Shown: positions 53,449 to 62,450 of the stretch, in pieces
Layout: each line of letters opens with the position of its first letter
How positions within the stretch are numbered: position 1 is the stretch's first letter
NCBI RefSeq assembly: GCF_927798175.1
Contig: NZ_CAKMMP010000012.1
Span: 27,446-91,445, forward strand
Length of the DNA: 64,000 nucleotides
Reading direction: 5' to 3'
From: Paenibacillus sp. JJ-223
GTDB taxonomy: Bacteria; Bacillota; Bacilli; Paenibacillales; Paenibacillaceae
Notes under the pieces: generated by a model
The model's database searches: none
What the model saw: only the letters and a program-made list of their open reading frames with translations
Told to the model about the DNA's origin: nothing
Made by a program: the position numbers and the translations under genes

Positions 53449-56400
53449 GTGATTGATAACCAAACGACGACAAACCATGCCGCAGAATCTCATCTTCCGG
53501 TTCTCCAGATTCCACTGGATTTTGGACGCCGGCATCAAACCTTTTCCTATGAATCGGCTCATGTTCAGATCGATCCTTCCCTGATCCCAGAGCTGAGCCA
53601 AAAGCTTGGAGCAGATTCCTTATATCCTGTCTTGCTCACCGCTTATGCGGCATTGCTGTATCGATTGTCCGGAGAACGCGAAATTGCGGTGGGGGCGGTA
53701 TGCCCGGAGCGGACAGCCACGCTTAGATTGGAACTTCATGGTAAAATGGCGTTCCGGGAATTAAACGATCAGGTTTCTGCGCAACTGCAGCACAAACAAG
53801 ATCCTTCTGCTGCGGAATATCCTGAAACATTATTTATGTTAAATAGCGTCCAGCTCCCTCAAAGGCCGCAAGTCCTAAGCTGGAACATGCGCGAAATTCA
53901 GGGCCAATTTGCCCTGGATATATTCTATGACAGCTCCCTTCTCCGGGAGGACACCGTGCTCCGCTATGCGGAATACTACCAAACCCTGCTGCGGTCCGCC
54001 CTGCGCACTGCAGACAGGGCACTGGGCTCGGTGGACATTCTGTCTGCTTCCGATCGGCTCGTGTACCGCGAAATGAACGACACCGCCGTGCTCGAGCCGG
54101 AACACCAAACGATCCATGGCTGGTTTGAAGCCACTGCCGCCGAATTCCCGGATTCGCCTGCGATCACGTCCAGATCCGGCCGGTATACGTATCGCGAGCT
54201 TAACGAACGGGCCAACCAAGTGGCACGCGTCCTGCTGTCCAACGGACTGAAAAAAGGCGAGTTCGTCAGCATTTTTATGGAGCGAAGCCTGGAAACGATC
54301 ATTTCCCTGCTCGGCATTCTCAAAGCGGGAGGTGCCTACGTTCCGATCGATCCCGAGCATCCCGAGGAGCGTAACAGCTACATCGTCGAAGACACTTCGT
54401 CTTCATTCGTTCTGACCACGGAATCATCGTTCGCTGAAGCAACCCGATTATTCTCCGGCATCTCGACCGTTCGGCAAATTGTTGCCGTTGACGGGCGTCT
54501 CGCCGGATTTGCAGCCAGCAACCCGAACGTCGACGTCCATCCCGACGACCTCGCTTATATCATCTATACTTCCGGTTCCACGGGCAAACCGAAGGGCGCG
54601 CTTATCGCTCATCGGGGCGTGACGAACTTGGGCAGTGTCGTGCAGCGGGATTGTGACATTAAGCCAGGCGACGTATTAACCCAATTTGCTACATACAGCT
54701 TTGACGCATCCGTGTGGGATACGATCGGGGCCCTCTTCTACGGTGCAGAGCTTTATCTTCTGTCCGCGGAAGAGCGCGTGTCCGTTGAGGACTTTGCAAT
54801 CGCCATTGAGCGGACAGGCACCACGATCATTACGATTTTGCCGACCATCTTTTTCAATCAGCTGGCTTCGTACTTGTCGGAAGAAGGGTTCCACCGATTG
54901 TCGAAGGTCAAAATCATTACCGTTGCGGGCGAAGCTCTCTATGGCGAGCAGGTTCGTGCATTCCAACGCAAGTTTGGCGATCAAATCGACATCGTGAATG
55001 TTTACGGGCCTACGGAGTGCACCGTTGCTACAACGACGCATCGCATTAGCGAACGCGTTCCGGATCATGTGGTCCACATTCCGATCGGCAAACCGATCCA
55101 CAACTACAAAGTGTACATCGTCAACGAAGAGCAACAGCTTTGTCCGGTAGGCGTGCCGGGAGAAATATATATCGCCACGCCTGCTCTTGCCAAAGGATAC
55201 TTGAACCTGCCGGAGCGTACAGCCCAGTCTTTCATTGACAGCCCGTTTGCCATAAACGAGAAAATCTACAAATCCGGCGATATTGCCAAAGTGTTGGACA
55301 ATGGCTTGCTCGAATATGTCGGCCGCAGCGATTCCCAGTTGAAAATCCGGGGCCATCGGATTGAAATCGGGGAGATCGAGGATCATTTTGCCCGTCTGGA
55401 CCAAGTGCAGAATGTCGTTGTCATTCCCAAAAAGGAAAGCGATGGCCAAAACATGCTGGTCGCCTACTTTACGTCCAAAGACGGGTCCACCCTTTCCGTC
55501 GCTGACATCAAAGCACAGCTGGCAGCCAAACTGCCTTCCTATTTTGTGCCGAAGTGGGTGTGCCAGCTTGATGAGATGCCGATTGCTCCTACCGGTAAAA
55601 TCCATCGCAAAGCAATGGTGGATTTCCCTAACGAAGAGCGGCACGAGAACCAGCCTGACCGCGTCATGCCTGCAACCGGGACAGAGTCCATTCTATATGA
55701 TGCCTGGAAGCAAATTCTGGGGCACGACGATTTTGGCGTGGAGGACAGCTTTTTTGCCGTAGGCGGGGATTCCCTTCGCGTTATCCACGTCCTGGTCATC
55801 CTGAAGCCGCATTATCCACAATTGAAAATCGCTGACTTCTTTGCAGAAAAAACAATCCGCGCCCTGGCGAAGCGCGCGGAATCCATGGCGCTTTCTGCCA
55901 ACGATGATTCGGCTTCGATCGCAAAGAACGCAGGTACGATCACCCGTTTGGCGGAACATCCGGTGGAGCTGGAGACCCGACTGGGTTATCCCGAGATATT
56001 GAAACCGGAGCATGTCCTGCTGACCGGTGCCACCGGTTATCTCGGATCCCACGTGCTGGAGCAGCTGCTCATGCGTTCGGATGCAACCATTTACGCCTTG
56101 GTGCGTCGTCCATCCGATGGCAGTACGGCCAGGGAACGCTTGAACGGCGTGATGAAAGGTTATTTCGGAAACGGCATCGAATCGATGCTTGCCGCGAGAG
56201 TGGAGATCATAGAAGGTGATCTTGAACGTCCAGGACTGGGGCTGTCCGACGCGCAGGCCGCTTATGTGCAGGCCCGCATCGACCGTATCATCCATTGTGC
56301 GGCAGACGTTCGGCATTTCGGGGAGGCGGAGCAATTTGCCAAGACCAATGTCGAAGGCACCGTTTCCTTGCTCAGCCTGATCCGACACAAACCGGGTGCG

Positions 56401-57156
56401 TCCTTCCACCATGTCTCCACCATGGGCATACCTGAAGATCTCGCGCTGAGCGGGCAATGGGAATCTTCATTGCAATACGACAGCTTCCCGGAAGATCTGC
56501 ATGTAGACAACCTGTACTCCGACAGTAAGCTTGAGGCGGAAAAGGTTCTGATGCAGGCGGCCCGGGAAGGCGTGCCTGTAAGCATTTATCGGGCGGGCAA
56601 TCTCACTTGCCATTCGGAAACCGGCCGTTTCCAGACCAATATTGACAGCAACGCCTTCTACCGCATGATCAAAGCTATGCTGCTGCTCGGCAAAGCGCCG
56701 GCGGCGGAATGGATGGTCGACTTCACGCCGATTGATTACGCCAGCCAGTCCATTGCCCACCTGGCCATGCGCGAAGATACGGCAGGACGGGTATTCCACA
56801 TCTGCAACCCGGAATCGATCCGCTACGATGACTTGATTGCCTCCATCCGGCGTGCCGGATATCAGGTGGAGACGATGCCGTTTGCGGAATATACCCAGTG
56901 GCTGTTCGACGCCAGCGTCGAGAAAGATGCAGAGGCGCTGCAGCTCGCGATTGCCCAGCTCGAAGGAGACGGCGCGAAGGATTCGGCATATATGTATGCC
57001 TGCCCTATAACGACAGCCTACGTAGAGCCGGCCGGCATTATATGCGCGAAAGCGGATGACCGGTTTGTAACGACCATGTTGAAGCACGCGGTGGATATCG
57101 GATATTTCCCTTCATCCATCCTGCCGTCTTCGGACGCCACTTCGGCTCTGGATTAA
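53449..57156 (+). CDS. One-module NRPS: partial C, adenylation, carrier and thioester-reductase domains
   Basis: 1235 residues; GTG start with AAGGAGG nine bases upstream. Residues 1-195 match only the later part of a condensation domain and lack HHxxxDG. The A domain (about 215-720) has TSGSTGKPKG (374-383), FDASVWD (418-424), VYGPTE (518-523) and the A10 lysine Lys717. The carrier domain has GGDS with phosphopantetheine Ser775. The reductase domain (about 850-1180) has TGATGYLG (859-866) and the YxxxK pair Tyr1023/Lys1027. Such A-T-R enzymes activate one amino acid and release it reductively as aldehyde or alcohol. Hand alignment with GrsA gives the pocket D-A-W-T-T-A-V-V-A-K, nearest to phenylalanine-type codes (low confidence). 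No tailoring gene follows; a terminator lies 30 bases on. Confidence 0.93.
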   Translation: MIDNQTTTNHAAESHLPVLQIPLDFGRRHQTFSYESAHVQIDPSLIPELSQKLGADSLYPVLLTAYAALLYRLSGEREIAVGAVCPERTATLRLELHGKMAFRELNDQVSAQLQHKQDPSAAEYPETLFMLNSVQLPQRPQVLSWNMREIQGQFALDIFYDSSLLREDTVLRYAEYYQTLLRSALRTADRALGSVDILSASDRLVYREMNDTAVLEPEHQTIHGWFEATAAEFPDSPAITSRSGRYTYRELNERANQVARVLLSNGLKKGEFVSIFMERSLETIISLLGILKAGGAYVPIDPEHPEERNSYIVEDTSSSFVLTTESSFAEATRLFSGISTVRQIVAVDGRLAGFAASNPNVDVHPDDLAYIIYTSGSTGKPKGALIAHRGVTNLGSVVQRDCDIKPGDVLTQFATYSFDASVWDTIGALFYGAELYLLSAEERVSVEDFAIAIERTGTTIITILPTIFFNQLASYLSEEGFHRLSKVKIITVAGEALYGEQVRAFQRKFGDQIDIVNVYGPTECTVATTTHRISERVPDHVVHIPIGKPIHNYKVYIVNEEQQLCPVGVPGEIYIATPALAKGYLNLPERTAQSFIDSPFAINEKIYKSGDIAKVLDNGLLEYVGRSDSQLKIRGHRIEIGEIEDHFARLDQVQNVVVIPKKESDGQNMLVAYFTSKDGSTLSVADIKAQLAAKLPSYFVPKWVCQLDEMPIAPTGKIHRKAMVDFPNEERHENQPDRVMPATGTESILYDAWKQILGHDDFGVEDSFFAVGGDSLRVIHVLVILKPHYPQLKIADFFAEKTIRALAKRAESMALSANDDSASIAKNAGTITRLAEHPVELETRLGYPEILKPEHVLLTGATGYLGSHVLEQLLMRSDATIYALVRRPSDGSTARERLNGVMKGYFGNGIESMLAARVEIIEGDLERPGLGLSDAQAAYVQARIDRIIHCAADVRHFGEAEQFAKTNVEGTVSLLSLIRHKPGASFHHVSTMGIPEDLALSGQWESSLQYDSFPEDLHVDNLYSDSKLEAEKVLMQAAREGVPVSIYRAGNLTCHSETGRFQTNIDSNAFYRMIKAMLLLGKAPAAEWMVDFTPIDYASQSIAHLAMREDTAGRVFHICNPESIRYDDLIASIRRAGYQVETMPFAEYTQWLFDASVEKDAEALQLAIAQLEGDGAKDSAYMYACPITTAYVEPAGIICAKADDRFVTTMLKHAVDIGYFPSSILPSSDATSALD

Positions 57157-57185
57157 CGACCTCATTCTTCCTATCCTTACGCCTG

Positions 57186-57225
57186 AAAAGGCCATTCTCC
57201 ACAAACATGGAGAATGGCCTTTTTT
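57186..57225. terminator. Bidirectional terminator between the NRPS and TraX-like genes
   Basis: aaaaggccattctcc pairs with ggagaatggcctttttt; the genes converge on it. The right end touches the stop codon of the TraX-like gene. Confidence 0.93.
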
Positions 57226-57844
57226 ACATCCACCTGATCAAGGCAATTACAGCCAGGTGTACCGGATAGAAATAACGCCAGACCCATCGCGGGCCTCGCA
57301 TCCGGAAATGGGCTCCGTAATGCATCGCAACGGCGATACCGATCGTGGCCGCCACGCTATACATCTGGATGGGGCTGCTATATCCCATAATATAGACTGC
57401 CGTAATCAGAACATGTCCCAACACCAGCACCGGGCCGGTAAAATAACGGAACAACAGCACCAGCAGCAAACCATACATGCCATAATCCATCCTCGAAAGC
57501 TCCATGATGATCCCCGCCCCGATGACGAGAGGAATGCCAAGCCACCGGTTTGGAAGCCGATCCAGCACGAATAATACCAGCAGGGAGGACCATAACGTCC
57601 ACACCACGTTTAACGAGACATGATTAAAGGCAGCCATAAACGGAACCTGTGAAATGACCGCGATCCAGAACAATCTCCATATGTATTTTTGTACATTCCG
57701 AGTATGCTTGTAACCGATGTAGACGGCAAAAGCATAAATGGGAAAGGCAATACGGCCGATGATGCGCAGCTCATGCACCTGGGGATAAAAGATAGCGCCC
57801 ATATGATCGATCAGCATCGTGATCATCGCGATCCATTGCATCAT
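57224..57844 (-). CDS. TraX-like membrane protein
   Basis: 206 residues with about seven membrane segments. The start MQWIAMITMLIDHMGAIFYP and the GRIAFPIYAF block are typical of TraX-family proteins. F-plasmid TraX acetylates pilin, but chromosomal TraX homologues in Bacillota are common and of unknown target; some sit near cell-wall or exopolysaccharide genes. The ATG has GAGGAGG twelve bases upstream. No conjugation genes are nearby, so a pilin role is unlikely. Confidence 0.85.
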   Translation of the reverse strand: MMQWIAMITMLIDHMGAIFYPQVHELRIIGRIAFPIYAFAVYIGYKHTRNVQKYIWRLFWIAVISQVPFMAAFNHVSLNVVWTLWSSLLVLFVLDRLPNRWLGIPLVIGAGIIMELSRMDYGMYGLLLVLLFRYFTGPVLVLGHVLITAVYIMGYSSPIQMYSVAATIGIAVAMHYGAHFRMRGPRWVWRYFYPVHLAVIALIRWM

Positions 57845-57903
57845 TTTGGCTGTAATCCTCCTCTTTGTTATGTTCCGTTGTTCCGGCTGTGCCAGCGTTC
57901 ATC

Positions 57904-58374
57904 CTATGGCAGCAGATCAAGTTCATAATACAGGAAAAGGGCGTCCTGAACATACCCTTTGGCTTCGTAGATCCGCTGAGCCTGCCCGTTATCCTTCGCC
58001 GTGGATAACACGATCCGGATTGCTTTATCCTGATACGCCATTTCCCGTGCTGCGTCGAGCAGCATGCCTGCAATGCCTTGCCCGCGATGATCCGGGTGTA
58101 CGTACAGGTCATTAAGAATCCATATTTTCCCCATGGATACCGAGCTGAAGCTCGGATAAAGTTGTGCAAAACCCGCTATTTGTTCAACGCCGTTAATGCC
58201 ACTTGGGCACATGGCTGCCAAAATGACAGATTCCTCGCGTTCCATGCGTTCTGAGATAAAACGAACGGCACCCTCTTCATCCGATTCCTGCCCATAGAAC
58301 ATTCGATATTGGTTGAACAGCTCTCCAAGCCGGACGACGTCATCCGGGCCAGCCAACTTCAGGTTATATTGCAT
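57904..58374 (-). CDS. GNAT-family N-acetyltransferase
   Basis: 156 residues from the ATG at 58372-58374, with GGGAGG nine bases upstream. The acetyl-CoA-binding segment is LYVHPDHRGQGIAGMLL, and the C-terminal half has the usual AKDNGQAQRIYEAKGYV block. Resembles small-molecule or protein N-acetyltransferases; substrate unknown. It may be co-transcribed with the TraX-like gene 59 bases downstream. Confidence 0.9.
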   Translation of the reverse strand: MQYNLKLAGPDDVVRLGELFNQYRMFYGQESDEEGAVRFISERMEREESVILAAMCPSGINGVEQIAGFAQLYPSFSSVSMGKIWILNDLYVHPDHRGQGIAGMLLDAAREMAYQDKAIRIVLSTAKDNGQAQRIYEAKGYVQDALFLYYELDLLP

Positions 58375-58513
58375 CGCGTGCAACCTCCCTTTTCCGATGA
58401 TTCCTGCCTTTGTATTGTTTCCAATTGTAGCAAGGCATCGACACTGGTCCCATACATCATCCGTCTCAAAGTTTGTAATATCTATCGTCATTCGACAGGT
58501 TTAGTCATGCCTC

Positions 58514-58966
58514 TTAGGGGAAAAGGTTATTTACCCTCGAACGAATGACCCCTTTTCTCAAAATCAGGTTGGCATATTGCGCACCTTCCCCGGTAGCGAT
58601 GATCGCAAACGACCTGGAAGCCCTTTCATAAAATGCAAAGCGCTCCACTTCCTCAAGCGGATTCACGACACCTTCATGGCGCTGAATGCTCTTTCGGAAG
58701 TCCTCCCAAATGACAGGTACGACGGGATCTCCCTGAACGACTTGCATGACTGCTGCGGGATGTTCGACGTAAGTGTCAAGCGGAAACAAGGTTAACATCG
58801 CATCCAGCAATTGGACCGCTCCCACGGCGTCACAGCGGATCAGCCGCTTGGCATGGCTCGCCGCCGGAAAATTGGCATCCGCCAAAACAAGCTCGTCCCC
58901 ATGTCCCATCTCGGACATGATTTTAAGCAGTTCGGGTGGCAGGATGGCCGGAATGTTTTTCAGCAT
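58514..58966 (-). CDS. fucU: FucU/RbsD-family sugar mutarotase
   Basis: 150 residues from the ATG at 58964-58966 (AAGGAGAT five bases upstream). The block SEMGHGDELVLADANFPA is the family signature with the catalytic His; the second part (EEVERFAFYERASRSFAIIATGE) matches FucU better than RbsD. FucU speeds conversion between L-fucose anomers; RbsD acts on ribose. There is no fucose operon nearby, so the physiological sugar is uncertain. Plant xyloglucan carries terminal fucose, which fits the window's theme. Confidence 0.88.
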   Translation of the reverse strand: MLKNIPAILPPELLKIMSEMGHGDELVLADANFPAASHAKRLIRCDAVGAVQLLDAMLTLFPLDTYVEHPAAVMQVVQGDPVVPVIWEDFRKSIQRHEGVVNPLEEVERFAFYERASRSFAIIATGEGAQYANLILRKGVIRSRVNNLFP

Positions 58967-59126
58967 AACGTATCTCCTTTTACTCCCCGGTTCAAAGACC
59001 GGTGCGGATCGAATTTGTCCATCTGCATGTCTGGGTAGGTTCGGAGGCTTATCAGCGCACGGATGCACATTTACATTGTAACAGGCTTTGCTTGCCATCG
59101 CATGGTGCACTTTGCATAAATTTGCT

Positions 59127-59166
59127 TTGACAAAACTACTTAGTCAACATATAATTGTTGCAACAA
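59127..59166 (+). promoter_or_regulatory. Consensus promoter with palindromic operator of the MarR-MFS operon
   Basis: A perfect sigma-A promoter: TTGACA (59127-59132), 17-base spacer, TATAAT (59150-59155). The perfect palindrome ttgttgcaacaa (59155-59166) starts at the last base of the -10. A regulator bound there would block the promoter, so tight autorepression is likely. Confidence 0.9.
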
Positions 59167-59212
59167 CTATTTCTGTGAACAACTTTTTTGAAGGAAGCGA
59201 GGCCTCGCACAC

Positions 59213-59659
59213 ATGGAATATTCACTGGACCAATCTGTCGGTTTTCTCATGGGATTAACCCATCGAAAGGCTGCTGTCGTTCTTGCCAATCGATTCAAGC
59301 CGTACGACATCACGACAGAGCAATTCTCTGTGCTGTTTAACATTGGCCGGGGGGAAGGGGTCAACCAGAAGGAGCTTGCTGCCCGTGTGTGCAAAGACCA
59401 GCCCACGACTGCCCGCATCATCGATCTTTTAGAAAAAAAAGGGATGGTCGAACGCCGCACCAGCAAGCAGGATCGCAGGGCATACCTTCTTTATCTTACC
59501 GAAGACGGCAGGGCATTGCTCGACCAATTGATTCCGATTGAAAAAGGAATGAATGATATCCTCGCCGCCGACATTCCGGAAGAGCAAATGGAAACATTCA
59601 AAACTGTTCTCTCCCTCATCAACCGCAACCTTCAACGAATAGACACTCAGGGGGAATAA
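59213..59659 (+). CDS. MarR-family regulator of the adjacent MFS exporter
   Basis: 148 residues with winged helix (NQKELAARVCKDQPTTARIIDLLEKKGMVERR and wing SKQDRRAYLLYLTEDGR). It is the first gene of an operon driven by a consensus promoter whose start region carries a 12-bp palindrome. The MFS gene begins 6 bases after its stop. Likely ligand: a substrate of that exporter. Confidence 0.93.
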   Translation: MEYSLDQSVGFLMGLTHRKAAVVLANRFKPYDITTEQFSVLFNIGRGEGVNQKELAARVCKDQPTTARIIDLLEKKGMVERRTSKQDRRAYLLYLTEDGRALLDQLIPIEKGMNDILAADIPEEQMETFKTVLSLINRNLQRIDTQGE

Positions 59660-59665
59660 CAACCA

Positions 59666-60949
59666 ATGAACGAATCGCCACAAGCTTCACGCGTCAAACT
59701 ATGGACCATCGATTTTATTTTGCTTATGCTCTGTAATTTTCTGCTTTTCTTGCAGCTGCATATGATCGTCTCTCCGCTCCCGTCCTATGTACAGGAGCGT
59801 TTTCATGCGAACGCCTTTGAAGTAAGCCTATTTACGTGCCTGTTCGCCCTATGCGCCATCGCTGCTCGCCTATATTCGGCCAAAGCTTTGGAAAGAGGGC
59901 TTCGCAACACCATGATTTACCTTGGGTTGACCGTCGCCCTGCTTGCCACGCTGGGCTATTATTTTGCCGGCGGAATCGCCCTGCTGCTGCTCCTGCGCAT
60001 GATCTTCGGCACAGGCTTTGGCATGACCAGTACGGCTTTCCCCACGATGGCCTCGGATATTATTCCCGTTAAGCGAATGGGCGAGGGTATGGGATATTTC
60101 GGCTTGTCAACAAGCCTGGCCATGTCCATTGGCCCGATGATCGGGGTCACCCTCCTGCAAGGCGCAGGCTTCACAACGCTTATGTTGTGCACGGCTGGCG
60201 TTATTGCAGTCATCTATCCGCTAAGTTTATCGTTAACGCGTAAAAAAGCGAACAAAGTCGCCTCTTCTGCAGGCTCAGTGCCACAGGCTCAGCCCAAGGC
60301 CGCATCGGTGTCAGGCACCGGAGAGAAGCTGCCGTTCAACCGGAAACTGTTTCTGCCCAGCATATTGAACGCCCTCTTGGCCGTTACGTATGGAGGTCTC
60401 GTCGGTTTTATCGTCCTTTACGGAAAAGAAGCCAACTTGTCCAATCCGGCATTCTTTTTCCTGTTCAATGCCATCGCCATTCTTATCGTCCGTCCCTTTG
60501 CAGGCCGGTTATATGATCGCAAAGGACCGAAGGCGCTGTTGATTCCGGGGACCTTCTTCATGGCCGGCGGTTTGATTCTTCTTTCGTTCGCGACCTCCAT
60601 GCCACTCATGCTGTTGTCTGCTTTCATCTACGGCATCGGATATGGGTCCATGCAGTCTTCGCTGCAAACGTGGATGATTCAGATCGTTGCTCCGTCGCAG
60701 CGCGGGATGGCTAACGGCATGTTCCTGAACTCGCTCGACTTCGGTATTGCCATGGGTGCCCTCCTGCTGGGCGGCATTGCTTCATTGACAAGTTATACCG
60801 AAATGTATCGTTACTCGGCCGTTGCCGTGGTGCTCTTCCTGATCATTTATCTCATTCAAGGCAAACGCAGCGGCAGCTTCGACGTGCAGGTTCATCCACT
60901 GCTGGCGCATACTCACATCGAAGGTAAAGACAAGGAAACAAACGATTGA
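59666..60949 (+). CDS. MFS transporter, drug-efflux type
   Basis: 427 residues, about 12 membrane segments in two halves with a charged central loop (about 193-222). The motif-A region is weak (ARLYSAKALERGLRNT); a proline/glycine-rich helix 5 (GLSTSLAMSIGPMIGVTLLQ) resembles the antiporter signature. Co-expressed with the MarR regulator: its ribosome binding site CAGGGGGA overlaps the end of that gene. Probably exports a toxic compound or drug; substrate not identifiable. Confidence 0.92.
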   Translation: MNESPQASRVKLWTIDFILLMLCNFLLFLQLHMIVSPLPSYVQERFHANAFEVSLFTCLFALCAIAARLYSAKALERGLRNTMIYLGLTVALLATLGYYFAGGIALLLLLRMIFGTGFGMTSTAFPTMASDIIPVKRMGEGMGYFGLSTSLAMSIGPMIGVTLLQGAGFTTLMLCTAGVIAVIYPLSLSLTRKKANKVASSAGSVPQAQPKAASVSGTGEKLPFNRKLFLPSILNALLAVTYGGLVGFIVLYGKEANLSNPAFFFLFNAIAILIVRPFAGRLYDRKGPKALLIPGTFFMAGGLILLSFATSMPLMLLSAFIYGIGYGSMQSSLQTWMIQIVAPSQRGMANGMFLNSLDFGIAMGALLLGGIASLTSYTEMYRYSAVAVVLFLIIYLIQGKRSGSFDVQVHPLLAHTHIEGKDKETND

Positions 60950-61017
60950 GGCGAAGCCTCGAAACAACGTTGCAGCCTTACATGCAATGAGCATGCGCCT
61001 CTGGCGGCAACCATTGG

Positions 61018-61056
61018 AAAAAGCCCGTTTCTGACAATTCAGAACGGGCTTTTGTT
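61018..61056. terminator. Bidirectional terminator shared by the two MFS genes
   Basis: aaaagcccgtttctga pairs with tcagaacgggctttt. It ends the plus-strand MFS gene and its right arm lies inside the last codons of the minus-strand MFS gene (stop at 61039). Confidence 0.93.
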
Positions 61057-62349
61057 TCGTTTGGACCGGATGCCCTTTTGTTCAAACCCTTTTTTCGGTT
61101 CTTCGTAAACGCTTCGCTGCTGCTGATCTTGACTTTTCCCGCCTTTTTCCTGTTCTTCTTTCTCCGGTTTGACCGCAAAGAAGCTCAGGAGAGCGCCCAC
61201 CGCGCTTATGGCTGCCAACAAGCCAAAGAGGAGCATGTGAGCGCTGCCCAGCAACAATGAAATGACGGGTGGGCCGAGGGATACGCCGATAAAACGCATG
61301 CTGCTGAACAGCGCGGTAATGGTCCCCCGCTTTTCTTTGTCGATCCCCTCCGTAATCAGGGCATCCAAACAAGGCAAAGTGGCCCCGATCCCGACGCTTC
61401 CTGCGGAAAACAAACCGACCACTAGATAGATGTTGTTCCAGAATCCCATCAGTACAAGGGACGCCGTCACAATGGCGAGACCGGCAAATCCGATCCATTT
61501 CATGCGTACTTTGCTTTTGCCGATCCACTTTCCGGCCAGAAAGGACGCCAAACAAAGCGCGGCCAAGGGGATCGCCAATACGAGGCCCTTAACCACCCCG
61601 GCGAGCTTGTATTTGGATTCCAGCATTTCGGACAAATAAAACAGCACGCCAAAAAGAATAAACATGCATATGCCGCCGATGGCAAACAAAGCATATAACC
61701 AGCGGCCATTCTCTTTCATTACCTTTTTGACCGAAGCCACGAATTCGGAAAAGGCTGGCGGACGTTCTTTTTTCTTCGGGGCTTTGACAAACATGATGAC
61801 CAGCACAAGGGAAAACACGCACAGCACCGGTATGGCGATAAATGGCAAATACCAGAGCCAGGCAGCCAGCGCCGCACCAAGGATCGGACTAACGACCTTG
61901 CCGAACGTGTTTGAGGTCTCAATAATGCCAAGGCTTTTGCTCACTTGTTTCTCGTCATCGAACATGTCTCCGACCAGTGGAATCACGATGGGAAACGCGC
62001 CTGCCGCACCGATCCCCTGCAGCAAGCGGCCCGCAAGGATCGTCCAATATGCGGCAGAGCCGGCAAGCATCATGGCTGCTACGCTGGCTACAGCCCCTCC
62101 TGCAGCCGCGATGATTAAGCTGGGGATAATGACAACCTTGCGCCCGAATCGGTCCGAGAGGTAACCTGCAAGCGGGATAAGTAAGATGGCAACGACCGCA
62201 TATACCGTGATCAGCATGCTCACTTTAAAGGAGGATACATGCAATTGACGTTCAATTTGCGGAAGGATGGGAATCAACATTGAATTTCCCAAGGTCATAA
62301 TAACCGGTATAGATGCCAATGCAGCAAGGTCCCGCTTTTTTTCGTTCAT
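61039..62349 (-). CDS. MFS transporter, multidrug-efflux type
   Basis: 436 residues, about 12-14 membrane segments. Motif A is clear (GYLSDRFGRKVV), and helix 5 carries the antiporter-type glycine/proline block (NTFGKVVSPILGAALAAW). It is nearer to Bcr/TetA/YmfD-like exporters than to sugar carriers. The C-terminal tail is long, charged and disordered (EKEEQEKGGKSQDQQQ...), unusual for the family. The ATG follows AAAGGTGG by seven bases. Substrate unknown. It is convergent with the MarR-MFS operon. Confidence 0.92.
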   Translation of the reverse strand: MNEKKRDLAALASIPVIMTLGNSMLIPILPQIERQLHVSSFKVSMLITVYAVVAILLIPLAGYLSDRFGRKVVIIPSLIIAAAGGAVASVAAMMLAGSAAYWTILAGRLLQGIGAAGAFPIVIPLVGDMFDDEKQVSKSLGIIETSNTFGKVVSPILGAALAAWLWYLPFIAIPVLCVFSLVLVIMFVKAPKKKERPPAFSEFVASVKKVMKENGRWLYALFAIGGICMFILFGVLFYLSEMLESKYKLAGVVKGLVLAIPLAALCLASFLAGKWIGKSKVRMKWIGFAGLAIVTASLVLMGFWNNIYLVVGLFSAGSVGIGATLPCLDALITEGIDKEKRGTITALFSSMRFIGVSLGPPVISLLLGSAHMLLFGLLAAISAVGALLSFFAVKPEKEEQEKGGKSQDQQQRSVYEEPKKGFEQKGIRSKRNKSPF

Positions 62350-62365
62350 GCCACAACCACCTTTA

Positions 62366-62450
62366 CGAGATAGGAAACCCCGGTCAACGCGACTCCATCT
62401 TCCGAACTGTTCCGGATGGAGCTACTGCCTGGTCCACTGACGGATCTCCT
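62366..62450 (+). repeat. Possible remnant of the intergenic repeat (copy 5)
   Basis: Only the core gtcaacgcgactccatcttccg recalls the core of the other copies; the rest is different. As with copies 3 and 4 it lies upstream of a minus-strand gene. Weak evidence. Confidence 0.3.

Noticed and set aside
54676..55644. Minus-strand frame of 322 codons opposite the NRPS
   Set aside because: Antisense to conserved adenylation motifs; no recognisable protein.
57224..57844. TraX-like gene as sign of an integrated conjugative element
   Set aside because: No relaxase, coupling protein, integrase or attachment-site repeats are nearby; chromosomal TraX homologues are common.
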